Counted from the first letter of the stretch, positions 25,891-34,560 are shown. The stretch: DNA of 40,142 bases from an uncultured Eubacteriales bacterium (GCA_900546695.1 URDX01000016.1:1-40142), one strand, 5' to 3'. The notes: generated by a model from the letters alone, not told the origin. Numbers and translations: made by a program.

Positions 25891-26613
25891 TTATATCTTA
25901 TCGCCGAACAGCTCGAGAGCCTTCTGCGCAGCTATCTGCTCAGCCGCGCGCTTACTGCCCGCCGTGCCTACGCCGATAACGTTGCTGTTGAGTCGCGCCT
26001 CGACGGTGAATACACGCTTATGTGCGGGTCCCGTTTCGCTGACGGGTACATACTCAAGTATCTCGCCGTGCTCCTGCTGAACGAGCTGCTGTAGAATGGT
26101 CTTATAGTCGGCGGTATGTCCGCTCGAGAGTATACGCGAGATCTCATCCTCTGCAAACGGGAGCAGAAAACGCGAGACCTCCTCTATATTTGAGTCGAGA
26201 TAGATAGCCGCGAGAAGCGCCTCGAACGCATCCGCAAGGATGGACGGGCGGCTCCTGCCCTCGAGCTTTTCCTCGCCCCTGCCGAGATAGAGGTAATCGC
26301 CGAGCCTTATCTCGCGCGCAAAGCCCGCAAGCGCCCTCTCGCATATCGTGCCGGCGCGGACCTTCGACAGCTCGCCCTCGGGCATATCGGGATGGGTCGC
26401 GAACAGATAGTCGCTGACGATGATGGACAGCACCGAGTCGCCGAGAAATTCAAGACGCTCGTTGCACTTCATTCCGACGCCGTGTGCCCGCTGCTCGTTC
26501 GAGTAGGACGAATGCGTGAGCGCGGTGCGGACAAGCTCTTTATTTTCAAATATGTGACCTATGGTCTTTTCGAGTCCGGCTATCGGAGCCGGACGAATAT
26601 CCGATGCATGCAT
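25891..26613 (-). CDS. rnc: Ribonuclease III
   Basis: A 240-residue double-strand-specific endoribonuclease for rRNA and other RNA maturation. The signature NERLEFLGDSVL lies near residues 52-63, with the catalytic Asp/Glu pair completed by LADAFEALLAAIYLD near 125. A dsRNA-binding domain (about 165-235: DYKTILQQLVQQ..., FTVEARLNSNVIGVGTAGSKRAAEQIAAQKAL) ends the protein. AAAGGAAAGAAAG precedes the ATG. It follows plsX by 21 bp; acpP, often found between them, is absent here. Confidence 0.97.
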   Translation of the reverse strand: MHASDIRPAPIAGLEKTIGHIFENKELVRTALTHSSYSNEQRAHGVGMKCNERLEFLGDSVLSIIVSDYLFATHPDMPEGELSKVRAGTICERALAGFAREIRLGDYLYLGRGEEKLEGRSRPSILADAFEALLAAIYLDSNIEEVSRFLLPFAEDEISRILSSGHTADYKTILQQLVQQEHGEILEYVPVSETGPAHKRVFTVEARLNSNVIGVGTAGSKRAAEQIAAQKALELFGDKI

Positions 26614-26634
26614 CTTTCTTTCCTTTCCGACCTG

Positions 26635-27702
26635 TTATGCGTTCGGGGTCGCGGATGCCGTATCCGCTGCGGTCTCTGCCGCTTCCGCCTCTGCTGCCCT
26701 TGCCGCGTCCTGCTCGACCCACTTTGCTATTTCGACATGAACGCCCGTGCCCGCAAAGTCCGCCGCGCGTCTTATCGTGCTGACAAACGCGCGCGAATCC
26801 GAGCTGCCGTGCGTTTTGAGCACGGGTCTTGAGAGACCGAGCAGCGGAGCGCCGCCGAACTCGGAGGCATCCACCGAGTGCTTCAGCCGTCTGAGACTGC
26901 CGCGCATTGCGAGCGCAGATGCCTTTGTGACAAGATTCTCGGTAAAGCAATCCTTAAGACATGAGAGCAGATACTGACCTACGCCCTCGCTGAGCTTGAG
27001 AAAAACATTTCCCGTAAAGCCGTCGGTAACGAGCACATCGCACGCGCCGAGCGGTGCCGCCTTTGCCTCAACGTTGCCTACGAAATTTATCGTCGGCTCG
27101 CCGCGCAGCAGCTTATACGTGTCTACCATCATTGCACCGCCCTTACACTCCTCGGTGCCGTTGTTGAGCAGTCCGACCTGCGGCGAGTCGATGCCGAAAA
27201 CATTCTTCATATATATCGAGCCCATTACCGCAAACTGCCGCAGATACTCGGGCTGAACGTCGATATTCGCGCCCGAATCAATGAGCAGCATGGGGCGCGC
27301 AAACGGCAGCACCGATGCTATCGCGGAGCGCCTGATGCCCTTTATCCTGCGCACTATAAGCGATGAGCCCGCGTGCAGTGCGCCCGTGTTACCCGAGCTG
27401 ACGAACGCTTCTCCCTCGCCGTCGCGCAGCATCCTCAGACCTACCGCCATCGACGAGTCGCTCTTTTCGCGGACGACGCTCAGCGGCTGATCCTCCATTG
27501 TTATAACGCTGTCCGTATGGACGATGCGCACGCCGTCGAGCTCAGCCTCCCTGCCCGCGCTGCGGGCTGTCTCGCGTATCTCGCCCTCGCGTCCGACAAC
27601 GATATAGCTGTGCTCAGGCATTGCTGCAGCGGCATCAAGCACACCGATAACGCCTGCCTCTGGCGCGTTGTCTCCACCCATTACATCGATTATTATCTTC
27701 AT
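26635..27702 (-). CDS. plsX: Phosphate acyltransferase PlsX
   Basis: A 355-residue enzyme that converts acyl-ACP to acyl-phosphate at the start of phospholipid synthesis. Family motifs: IIIDVMGGDNAPEAGV at the N-terminus, FVSSGNTGALHAGS near 105, NNGTEECKGG near 185, NFVGNVEAK and VLVTDGFTGNVFLKLSEG near 230-255. The C-terminus carries an extra Ala/Glu-rich tail (about 20 residues, ending in SATPNA). GGAGGGATAAAGG precedes the ATG. It lies 21 bp after topA and 21 bp before rnc, so the three are likely one transcription unit. Confidence 0.97.
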   Translation of the reverse strand: MKIIIDVMGGDNAPEAGVIGVLDAAAAMPEHSYIVVGREGEIRETARSAGREAELDGVRIVHTDSVITMEDQPLSVVREKSDSSMAVGLRMLRDGEGEAFVSSGNTGALHAGSSLIVRRIKGIRRSAIASVLPFARPMLLIDSGANIDVQPEYLRQFAVMGSIYMKNVFGIDSPQVGLLNNGTEECKGGAMMVDTYKLLRGEPTINFVGNVEAKAAPLGACDVLVTDGFTGNVFLKLSEGVGQYLLSCLKDCFTENLVTKASALAMRGSLRRLKHSVDASEFGGAPLLGLSRPVLKTHGSSDSRAFVSTIRRAADFAGTGVHVEIAKWVEQDAARAAEAEAAETAADTASATPNA

Positions 27703-27723
27703 CCTTTATCCCTCCGAGAGAGC

Positions 27724-30018
27724 TTACTTTGCGCTCTCTCCGCCGCTCTTTTCGTCGCCTTCATGCGTCGGCTTGAGCTCGCGTTTGTAGCCGCAGCCCT
27801 CGGTGCGGCAGACGGCAATATTCTTGCCCTTATTCTTAAACAGCATTCCCCCGCACTGCGGACACTTGTCGGGCAGCGGGAGCTCCCATGACGAGAACTT
27901 GCACTTAGGATAGTTCTCGCAGGAGTAGAAATACGAGCGGTTGCGCCCGTGCTTTGCGACTATCTCGCCGCCGCAGTCGGGGCACTTTACGCCTATTTTG
28001 CGCGCTATCTGCTTTGTATTCTTGCACTGCGGGTAGTTCGAGCAGGCATAAAAGCTGCCGTAGCGTCCGCTGCGCAGTACCATATCCGCGCCGCACTTCT
28101 CGCACTTCATACCGTCGGGCGCGGGTACCGCCTTTTCGGTCGCCGCGCCGTCACCCGCGGGTGCCTTGCGTTCGAGCGGGCGGGTGTTGCGACAGGTGGG
28201 ATAATTCGGGCAGGCGGCGAATTTTCCGTATCTGCCGTTCTTTACTATCATCGTAGCGCCGCACTTGTCGCATATGATGTCGGTTTGCTCGTCGGGGAGC
28301 TTGACCTTTTCCTTTGCGACCGTTTCCTCCGCAACCTCGAGCTGCTTTGCAAACTCGGTATAGAACGAGCCGAGAACGCTCTGTATATCGACGTTTCCGT
28401 GCTCGATATCATCGAGTGACGACTCCATCTGCGCGGTGAATTCGTAATCCACTATCTCGGGAAAATACTGCTTCATCAGGTCGGTTGTGACCTCGCCGAG
28501 TCTGGTCGGGCGCAGCATCTTTCCGTCACGCTCGACATAACCGCGCGAGATGATGGTGGTGATTATCGTAGCGTAGGTACTCGGTCTGCCTACGCCCTTT
28601 TCCTCAAGGAACTTGACGAGCGAGCCCTCGTTGTATCTTGCGGGCGGCTCGGTAAAGTGGCGCGCGGGGGTAATTTTCTCGGCGCTGATATGCTCGCCCT
28701 CCGAGATGTTAGGTATCGCGCCCTGCGTGCCGTTGTTCTCTCCCTCGTCCGCTGAGCCGTAAACCGCGAGGCAGCCGCGGAAGCGAACGGTGTAGCCGGA
28801 TGCGCGGAAGGTATATCCGCCGCACTCGGCATCCGCAATAACGGTATCGAGCTCCGCAGACGCCATCTGGCTCGCGGTAAAGCGGTTGAAGATGAGCTTA
28901 TACAGCTTATACTGGTCGGCGGTGAGATACTTCTTTATCTTATCGGGCTCGAGAGTGGGGTTTGCGGGGCGGATGGCTTCGTGCGCATCCTGAGCGCCCG
29001 CCTTGGATTTATAGGTGCGGGGGGATGCGGGTACGTATTCCTTACCGTAGGTGCTCTCGATATACTCCGCAGCTCTTGCACGCGCCTCATCGGCGACGCG
29101 CAGCGAGTCGGTACGCATGTATGTGATAAGACCCTGCGTGCCGCCGTTTTCCGAGCCGACGTTAACACCCTCGTACAGCTCCTGCGCGACCTGCATGATG
29201 CGGGTCGAGCGGAAGCCTAGCTTGCGCGATGCATCCTGCTGCAGCGTAGAGGTGGTGAAAGGCGGCTGCGGGTTCTTTGCTCTTGTCGAGCGGCGAACAG
29301 AGGCAACGGTGAAATCTCCGCCCTTTATCCCGTCGAGCACGGCATTTACATCCGCCTCGCTGTGCAGCTCGCCCTTAGTGCCGCCCTTGCCGTAGTATTT
29401 TGTATGGAGAAGCTCGCCGCTCGCGGTACCGAGGTCGGCATCTATCGTCCAGTATTCCTCGGGCACAAATGCGTTTATCTCCGCCTCGCGGTCGACGATT
29501 ACACGTGTCGCGACCGACTGAACGCGCCCTGCGGAAAGTCCGCCGTGTATCGCCTTCCAAAACAGCGGGCTGAGCTTATAGCCGACGATACGGTCGAGTA
29601 TGCGGCGCGCCTGCTGCGAGTTGACAAGGTCCTCATCTATCTTGCGCGGGTGCTTTATCGCGTCGCGCACCGCGCTCTTTGTGACCTCGTTGAAGGTGAC
29701 ACGGCAGACCTTTTCCGGCGGGATGGCAAGCGCCGTTACAAGGTGCCATGAAATAGCCTCTCCCTCGCGGTCGGGGTCGGCTGCGAGATAGACCTTGTCG
29801 GCGTTCTTTGCCTCTTTTTTCAGCTCTGCGATGAGCGGTCCCTTGCCGCGAATGTTTATATATTTGGCTTTGAAGCCGTTCTCTATGTCAACTCCGAGCG
29901 TGCTCTTCGGCAGGTCGCGTACATGACCTATCGACGCTACCACCTTGTAGCCGGAACCGAGATAATTCTTGACCGTTCCCGCCTTCGACGGAGACTCAAC
30001 TATAACAAGATGTGCCAT
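27724..30018 (-). CDS. topA: DNA topoisomerase I
   Basis: A 764-residue type IA topoisomerase that relaxes negative supercoils. The TOPRIM domain starts with LVIVESPSKAGTVKNYLG; AADPDREGEAISWHL holds the acidic metal site; the catalytic Tyr lies in GLITYMRTDS near residue 310; EEKGVGRPSTYATI is the family C-gate motif. Four zinc ribbons end the protein: CDKCGATM...CPNYPTC, CEKCGADM...CSNYPQC, CPDCGGEI...CENYPKC and CPQCGGML...CRTEGC. Length is normal. The start is not preceded by a strong ribosome site (AAAGGATATATTGAGAAGCA). plsX follows after 21 bp. Confidence 0.97.
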   Translation of the reverse strand: MAHLVIVESPSKAGTVKNYLGSGYKVVASIGHVRDLPKSTLGVDIENGFKAKYINIRGKGPLIAELKKEAKNADKVYLAADPDREGEAISWHLVTALAIPPEKVCRVTFNEVTKSAVRDAIKHPRKIDEDLVNSQQARRILDRIVGYKLSPLFWKAIHGGLSAGRVQSVATRVIVDREAEINAFVPEEYWTIDADLGTASGELLHTKYYGKGGTKGELHSEADVNAVLDGIKGGDFTVASVRRSTRAKNPQPPFTTSTLQQDASRKLGFRSTRIMQVAQELYEGVNVGSENGGTQGLITYMRTDSLRVADEARARAAEYIESTYGKEYVPASPRTYKSKAGAQDAHEAIRPANPTLEPDKIKKYLTADQYKLYKLIFNRFTASQMASAELDTVIADAECGGYTFRASGYTVRFRGCLAVYGSADEGENNGTQGAIPNISEGEHISAEKITPARHFTEPPARYNEGSLVKFLEEKGVGRPSTYATIITTIISRGYVERDGKMLRPTRLGEVTTDLMKQYFPEIVDYEFTAQMESSLDDIEHGNVDIQSVLGSFYTEFAKQLEVAEETVAKEKVKLPDEQTDIICDKCGATMIVKNGRYGKFAACPNYPTCRNTRPLERKAPAGDGAATEKAVPAPDGMKCEKCGADMVLRSGRYGSFYACSNYPQCKNTKQIARKIGVKCPDCGGEIVAKHGRNRSYFYSCENYPKCKFSSWELPLPDKCPQCGGMLFKNKGKNIAVCRTEGCGYKRELKPTHEGDEKSGGESAK

Positions 30019-30073
30019 TGCTTCTCAATATATCCTTTCGTTATTCGATAATAACCGTTTATACTCAGTCTGC

Positions 30074-30083
30074 CCCGCATGCG
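30074..30083. repeat. Short GC palindrome upstream of topA
   Basis: CCGCATGCGG is a perfect 10-bp palindrome 56 nt upstream of the topA start, in the 129-bp gap to dprA. Likely chance on its own. Confidence 0.3.
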
Positions 30084-30147
30084 GCGTCAATATGATATGC
30101 TCGCTGCGGGATGATAATGATGCTGCGGTGTTCGACCCGCCGTGTGC

Positions 30148-31914
30148 TCAATGTCCCGTTCCGCGGCGGTATTCTCCGCCCGGTCCGAGCACCGCAAGCC
30201 CCGATATCTCGAGCTCGGTGAGCCCCGCCATTACAAACGGAAAGCTCAGCTTATTGCGTACGATCTCGTCTATCGTGGTCGTTCCCGTTTCGGGGATGAG
30301 CGAATATATCTTACGTCCGCACTCGCTCGTTTCGGCGAGCATGCGTGCGACCCGCTCCTCGTCCGTCTGCGATGCGTCCGCCGCATCGCGCTGCACATCC
30401 CTGCGGGCAAAGTTCGCACTTGCCGAAACGGTGCTGCGCGCTTTCCCGTCACGGTCGGATGCCCGCCCGACATTCTTTGTTTTTGCGCCGTCAGGCTTCT
30501 TCATATGCTCGCCGTACAAACTCTGCTCTATACTGCCGTGACCCGACATCATGTCTGCAGTGTATTCGCCGTAGATGCTCTGCTCAGCAGTACCCATACC
30601 GTGCTCTGCCGTGGGAAATGCGGGTATTTCGGATGCTGCATTCTCTGCGAATGTTGCTGACCCTGCGGGTATTGCGGATGCCGCAGCCGTCGCTGCTCCT
30701 GCATATTCCGCCTGTGCGGGGTACAGCTCTGCCGCACCTTCCGTCGCATTTTCCATCGCATTTTCAATGCGCTGCGCGGCGGCATGCTCGGCATGATCGG
30801 CGCGGCCGGCTTCGGCAGGCTCTGGCGTGTACGGTCTCGGAAGTCTGTCCTCGGTCTGCCGTCTGCGTGAGCCGCCCTTGCTCTCACCGCTCGGTCCGAG
30901 CCTCGGATAACACGGTACTGCGCTTCTGCCGTAGGTATTTCGGAGATTAAAGCCCTCCTTGAACCTCGCGAGCTTTCCCGTGACGTTGTCGATATTGAGG
31001 ACCTTTGCGTACTCCTTTTTGTAGTCGTCAAGTATGTCGAGCGCGCTCGTCACCATCTTTGCACCCTCGAGCAACAGCTTGTTCGTGCCGGCGCTGCCGA
31101 GCGTTCCGACGTTTCCGGGCAGGGCGTAAACCGCCCGTCCCTGACGCTTTGCATCCTTTGCGGTTATCAGCGCGCCGCTCCTCTCATCCGCTTCGATGAC
31201 CACCGTTGCGGTGCTCATGCCGCTGATGATACGGTTGCGTATCGGAAAATTATGCGCTATCGGAGCAGTGCCCGGGCAAAACTCGGTCAGCACCGTGCCG
31301 CGGCGGACAATCTCGCCGTGCAGATTCTTATGCTCGCGCGGGTAGATGCGGTCGATGCCGCAGCCGAGCACCGCGATGGTATATCCGTCCGCATCAAGCG
31401 CCGCGCGGTGCGCAACGCCGTCGACTCCGAGCGCCATACCCGAGACGATGACCGTACCCGCGGATGCAAGGTCACCCGATATCGTATATGCGTTTCTTGC
31501 GCCGTACTGCGTTATCCTCCGCGTGCCGACGACGGCGACGGAGAGACGGTTCTTTATATTCGGCAGCATGCCGAGATAGTACAGCATAACGGGCGGAGAC
31601 GGTATCCTGCGCAGCTGCGGCGGAAAATATTCGCTGTCGTACGGCAGCATTCCGACTCCGTTATCCGCGCACCAGTTGTATATTCCGACGGCAGCTTTCA
31701 GGCTTTTATCCTCAAGGCGCTCCGCCGTGCCCTTCGGCAGACCCGAATACTCGGAGGGGTCTGCGTCGTATATCGTTCTTACGTTGTGCCCGAGACGGGA
31801 AAACAGCTTTCCCGCAGCAGAGCTTCCCGCACCTATCGCGAGACTGAGCCATATCCAGTATACAAGATCGGCGCTTTCCTCCGCGCCTACGTTCGTTTCA
31901 AATGTGTCTCTCAC
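30148..31914 (-). CDS. dprA: DNA-processing protein DprA with long disordered linker
   Basis: A protein of about 588 residues, well above the usual 290-370. The Rossmann core has VAVVGTRRITQYG, SGMALGVDGVAHRAAL, AVLGCGIDRIYPREHKNL, NFPIRNRIISGMS and ERSGALITAKDAKRQGR. A winged-helix-like C-terminal end (CGRKIYSLIPETGTTTIDEI) is reached only after some 180 residues of Ala/Glu/Arg-rich linker, in which a segment of the form GxGxxEQS(I/L)YGE(Y/H) occurs twice. DprA loads RecA on incoming single-stranded DNA during transformation. The GTG at 31914 overlaps the methyltransferase stop by 4 bp; GTG 31923 or TTG 31944 are alternatives. No other competence genes are seen here. Confidence 0.93.
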   Translation of the reverse strand: MRDTFETNVGAEESADLVYWIWLSLAIGAGSSAAGKLFSRLGHNVRTIYDADPSEYSGLPKGTAERLEDKSLKAAVGIYNWCADNGVGMLPYDSEYFPPQLRRIPSPPVMLYYLGMLPNIKNRLSVAVVGTRRITQYGARNAYTISGDLASAGTVIVSGMALGVDGVAHRAALDADGYTIAVLGCGIDRIYPREHKNLHGEIVRRGTVLTEFCPGTAPIAHNFPIRNRIISGMSTATVVIEADERSGALITAKDAKRQGRAVYALPGNVGTLGSAGTNKLLLEGAKMVTSALDILDDYKKEYAKVLNIDNVTGKLARFKEGFNLRNTYGRSAVPCYPRLGPSGESKGGSRRRQTEDRLPRPYTPEPAEAGRADHAEHAAAQRIENAMENATEGAAELYPAQAEYAGAATAAASAIPAGSATFAENAASEIPAFPTAEHGMGTAEQSIYGEYTADMMSGHGSIEQSLYGEHMKKPDGAKTKNVGRASDRDGKARSTVSASANFARRDVQRDAADASQTDEERVARMLAETSECGRKIYSLIPETGTTTIDEIVRNKLSFPFVMAGLTELEISGLAVLGPGGEYRRGTGH

Positions 31915-32765
31915 CTTATCCACGAGCCCTTTCCCGTTTCCCAAATAAGTATAGCCGCCGCAGCCGCAGCATTCAGCGATTCGGTACCCTCACGCATCGG
32001 GATAATCACGCAGTCGCTCGCCGCGCCGATAAGCTCCTCCGAAAGTCCCCTGCCCTCGTTTCCGACGAGAAAGCAGTCTCGGCTGTCGACCCGCAGCCTG
32101 CTCAGCGGAACGGCATCACGGTGCAGCGCAGCCGCATGCACACGGTAGCCGAGCCCGCGCAGCGCGCCTATGCTGCCGACGGGGTCCTCGCACAGCGTTA
32201 TGTGCTGGCGGAAGAGCGCCCCCATCGCAGCCCTGACCGTACGCGGATTGTAGAGGTCCGCGCAGTCGGACGACAGTATCAGCTCATCTATTCCGAGGGC
32301 GTTCGCGTCTCTGATTACCGTGCCGAGATTGCCCGGGTCACGTATCGAGCACGCCATAAACGCGGTACCCGAAAAATTGCTATCCTCATATATTGTAACT
32401 TTTTTATGCAAAAAGTCAATATGCTTCGCTATGCACATAATGCCCTCGGGCGAGCGGTCGAACGACAGCTTGTCGTAGACAGGCGGGGAGACGACCGTCA
32501 CAAGCTCGGGCGACAGCTCTGCGGGCAGGCGGCAGAGCGCATCCTCGCGGACGAACACCCGCTCGAGCGATATGTCCGCGGAAAGCGCATCGCGCAGCAG
32601 CTTTACCCCTTCAAAGGCGAACAGACCGTCGCGGTCGCGATATTTTCGCTCGCCGAGCGCGGATGCGGCTACCGCCGCGGGATTTGACCGCGAGGTTATC
32701 CGTGCGCAGTGCGCAAACCGCCCGAGCGCGGTGTCAGACCCGCGTCCGTTTGTGTTTCTTCCCAT
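31911..32765 (-). CDS. SpoU/TrmH-family RNA methyltransferase
   Basis: A 284-residue SPOUT-class methyltransferase, probably a 2'-O-ribose methylase of rRNA or tRNA. The three conserved SPOUT motifs are present: IRDPGNLGTVIRDANALG, FLVGNEGRGLSEELI and IIPMREGTESLNAAAAAAILIWE. An N-terminal substrate-binding domain begins with the basic region RKYRDRDGLFAFEGVKLLRDA. GGGAGGCAGAG precedes the ATG. It overlaps dprA at its end. The exact RNA target cannot be read from sequence. Confidence 0.95.
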   Translation of the reverse strand: MGRNTNGRGSDTALGRFAHCARITSRSNPAAVAASALGERKYRDRDGLFAFEGVKLLRDALSADISLERVFVREDALCRLPAELSPELVTVVSPPVYDKLSFDRSPEGIMCIAKHIDFLHKKVTIYEDSNFSGTAFMACSIRDPGNLGTVIRDANALGIDELILSSDCADLYNPRTVRAAMGALFRQHITLCEDPVGSIGALRGLGYRVHAAALHRDAVPLSRLRVDSRDCFLVGNEGRGLSEELIGAASDCVIIPMREGTESLNAAAAAAILIWETGKGSWIR

Positions 32766-32793
32766 CTCTGCCTCCCGTTTTTATGTTCCGTCA

Positions 32794-32883
32794 TTCGATA
32801 TGCCCGTTATTCGGTGCGCTCGCATGTCCCGATGTGTTCGTTTTTCGATATGCCCGATATTCGGCGCATTCGCATGTCACGAT
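32794..32883. repeat. Two 40-bp direct repeats upstream of the methyltransferase gene
   Basis: 32794-32833 and 32844-32883 match at 35 of 40 positions with a period of 50 bp; both begin TTCGATATGCCCG and contain CGCATGTC. They lie between the rplT terminator and the methyltransferase start (265-bp gap, no gene seen), so they are in the right place for an operator or promoter region, though no clear -10/-35 was seen. Confidence 0.8.
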
Positions 32884-32962
32884 CCATTCATCGCACGTCA
32901 AACAAGAGGCACGTCGCGCACAAAGCCGCGCTTGCCGCGTTCGCCGCTCCCTTTTTGACGCG

Positions 32963-33008
32963 AAAAACCCGCGGACACACCCACGCGCAAGGCGGATGGT
33001 CCCGGGTT
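32963..33008 (-). terminator. Rho-independent terminator of infC-rpmI-rplT
   Basis: On the minus strand the stem AACCCG-GGAC / GTCC-G-CGGGTT (complement of 32966-33008, one bulged G) is followed by a run of five T (complement of 32963-32967). It lies 22 bp after the rplT stop. Confidence 0.75.
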
Positions 33009-33029
33009 CTGCCGAAATAATTATCTCTG

Positions 33030-33383
33030 TCAGAGAGCAGCCTTTGCCTGAGCTGCGAGAGCTGCAAATGCTTCCTTATCAGCAACGGCGATCTCGGAGA
33101 GCATCTTACGGTTGAGGTCGATGCCTGCGTTCTTAAGTCCGTGCATAAAGGTAGAATAGTTCATGCCGCAAGCCTTAGCCTGAGCGGAGATTCTGGTGAT
33201 CCAAAGTCTGCGGAAATCTCTCTTCTTGAGCTTTCTGCCGACGAATGCATAGTTACCGCTCTTCATTACGGCCTGCTTGGCCATCTTAAAGTGTTTACTC
33301 TTGGCGCCCCAATAACCCTTCGCGCACTTAAGAACCTTATTGCGTCTCTTGCGGGTCATCATAGCTCTTTTAATTCTTGCCAT
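33030..33383 (-). CDS. rplT: 50S ribosomal protein L20
   Basis: A 117-residue ribosomal protein L20 (bL20) that binds 23S rRNA and is needed for early 50S assembly. The N-terminus ARIKRAMMTRKRRNKVLKCAKGYWG and the C-terminal NYSTFMHGLKNAGIDLNRKMLSE are fully typical. In Firmicutes L20 also represses its own operon through the mRNA leader. AGAGGAGGATAATAAA precedes the ATG. It follows rpmI by 32 bp and is the last gene of the operon. Confidence 0.99.
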   Translation of the reverse strand: MARIKRAMMTRKRRNKVLKCAKGYWGAKSKHFKMAKQAVMKSGNYAFVGRKLKKRDFRRLWITRISAQAKACGMNYSTFMHGLKNAGIDLNRKMLSEIAVADKEAFAALAAQAKAAL

Positions 33384-33415
33384 TTTATTATCCTCCTCTA
33401 AAACCTATCGCCCGA

Positions 33416-33613
33416 TTACTTGCTGGGCATAAGCGACTTGACAGTTGCTGCGAAAGACGGGCTCAGGTATGTACCGGAGCGGAGATGTCTCTTTCTCTTC
33501 TGTGCCTTGATACCGAGATTGTGGCGGTGGTGCGAATGGTTCATCTTAACGAGACCGCTCTTGGTAACGCCGAATCTCTTGGCGGTTGCGCTGTGTGTCT
33601 TGATCTTTCCCAT
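33416..33613 (-). CDS. rpmI: 50S ribosomal protein L35
   Basis: A 65-residue L35 (bL35) with the standard MGKIKTHSATAKRFGVTKSG start and basic HHRHNLGIKAQKRKRHLR core. AAAGGAGCTCTATC precedes the ATG. It follows infC by 121 bp, a gap with no further gene but a duplicated TATATTCCGAG near 33704-33730. Confidence 0.99.
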   Translation of the reverse strand: MGKIKTHSATAKRFGVTKSGLVKMNHSHHRHNLGIKAQKRKRHLRSGTYLSPSFAATVKSLMPSK

Positions 33614-33734
33614 GATAGAGCTCCTTTCAAGCTGCTGATTTTTTCCTGATCTGCCGAGTCGGCACAGCCGCCCGGCGAATCGTGATACTTATGATCTTTT
33701 TATATTCCGAGTTATATTCCGAGGCGTGCGGGAA

Positions 33735-34376
33735 TTACTCCTCTGCGCTCTTTTCCTCAGGAGCAGCTGCTGCGGCAGTCGCTGCGGGCTTTTTGCCCTT
33801 GCCCTTCGACTGCGCGGAAGCGCCCTCTCTCTTGCTGTTCGGGGTGATAAATATCGACATGAAGCGTCCGTCGAGGCTCGGAGCCTTATCCGAACCGCCG
33901 AGGTCGGCACATGCCTCACGGAATCTCTCGAGCAGCTCTCTGCCCACATCGAGATGACTCATCTCACGACCCTTGAACTTTACAATAACCTTGACCTTGT
34001 CTCCGCCGGTAAGGAAACGGCGAGCGTGATTTACCTTGGTCTTGAAGTCGTTTGTATCAATGGCGCAGGAAAGTCTTATCTCCTTGATGTCCATGATCTG
34101 CTGCTTCTTCTTCGCTTCCTTTTCCCTCTTATCGCGCTCGAAACGAAATTTTCCGTAATCAATGATCTTGCATACGGGCGGGTCAGCCTGAGCTGCGATC
34201 ATTACGAGATCAAGTCCCTTGTCATATGCATGATTCTGCGCTGCGGTAACGGTGAGCAGACCCATCTGCTCTCCCTCCGGTCCGATGACACGTACAATCT
34301 TCGAAGGAGCGCCGAGAACGGCTTTTATCTCATCGTTGATGTAATGCTCCCTTGAATTGTTATTGTTGTTTCTGAT
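33735..34376 (-). CDS. infC: Translation initiation factor IF-3 (ATC start)
   Basis: A 213-residue IF-3, which binds the 30S subunit and checks start-codon selection. The N domain begins near NNNNSREHYINDEIKA; the C domain contains EIRLSCAIDTNDFKTKVNHARRFL and KVIVKFKGREMSH. A Lys/Ala/Glu-rich tail of about 30 residues is extra. The start codon appears to be ATC at 34376: GGAGGTG (34385-34391) is the only good ribosome site and lies 8 nt upstream, no ATG, GTG or TTG is available between it and the conserved sequence, and a frame extending to 34442 would have to start without a ribosome site. A rare start would allow IF-3 to limit its own synthesis, as known for E. coli infC (AUU). Confidence 0.93.
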   Translation of the reverse strand: MRNNNNNSREHYINDEIKAVLGAPSKIVRVIGPEGEQMGLLTVTAAQNHAYDKGLDLVMIAAQADPPVCKIIDYGKFRFERDKREKEAKKKQQIMDIKEIRLSCAIDTNDFKTKVNHARRFLTGGDKVKVIVKFKGREMSHLDVGRELLERFREACADLGGSDKAPSLDGRFMSIFITPNSKREGASAQSKGKGKKPAATAAAAAPEEKSAEE

Positions 34377-34553
34377 GGCTAAAGCACCTCCGCTCAAAAT
34401 AAAAAAATCACGGTGTATGTTGCATGCTCGTAAAGGCAGCACAGCAACTCTCCGCGATCACGGGAAACCCGCAGGTAATCCACAAATCCTTTATCGACCG
34501 TGACCCATGCACCGGGCTGCGTCAGGTGAGAGCGGAGTGCTCTGCTTGCTTTA
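34377..34553 (-). promoter_or_regulatory. infC leader, possible attenuator
   Basis: The leader of about 178 nt contains, on the RNA, TCACGGT (complement of 34497-34503), a GTTGC/GCAAC hairpin (complement of about 34425-34455) and ACCGTGA (complement of 34408-34414) followed at once by T7-A-T4 just before the ribosome site. TCACGGT could pair with ACCGTGA to close a branched terminator-like stem, or with a second CCGTGA nearer the middle (complement of about 34457-34463). This resembles known L20-responsive leaders in layout only. Confidence 0.35.
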
Positions 34554-34560
34554 CTGCAGC

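Noticed and set aside
31915..31944. TTG start of dprA at 31944
   Set aside because: It would overlap the methyltransferase gene by 34 bp without a ribosome site; the GTG forming a 4-bp overlap at 31914 is more typical, although GTG 31923 remains possible.
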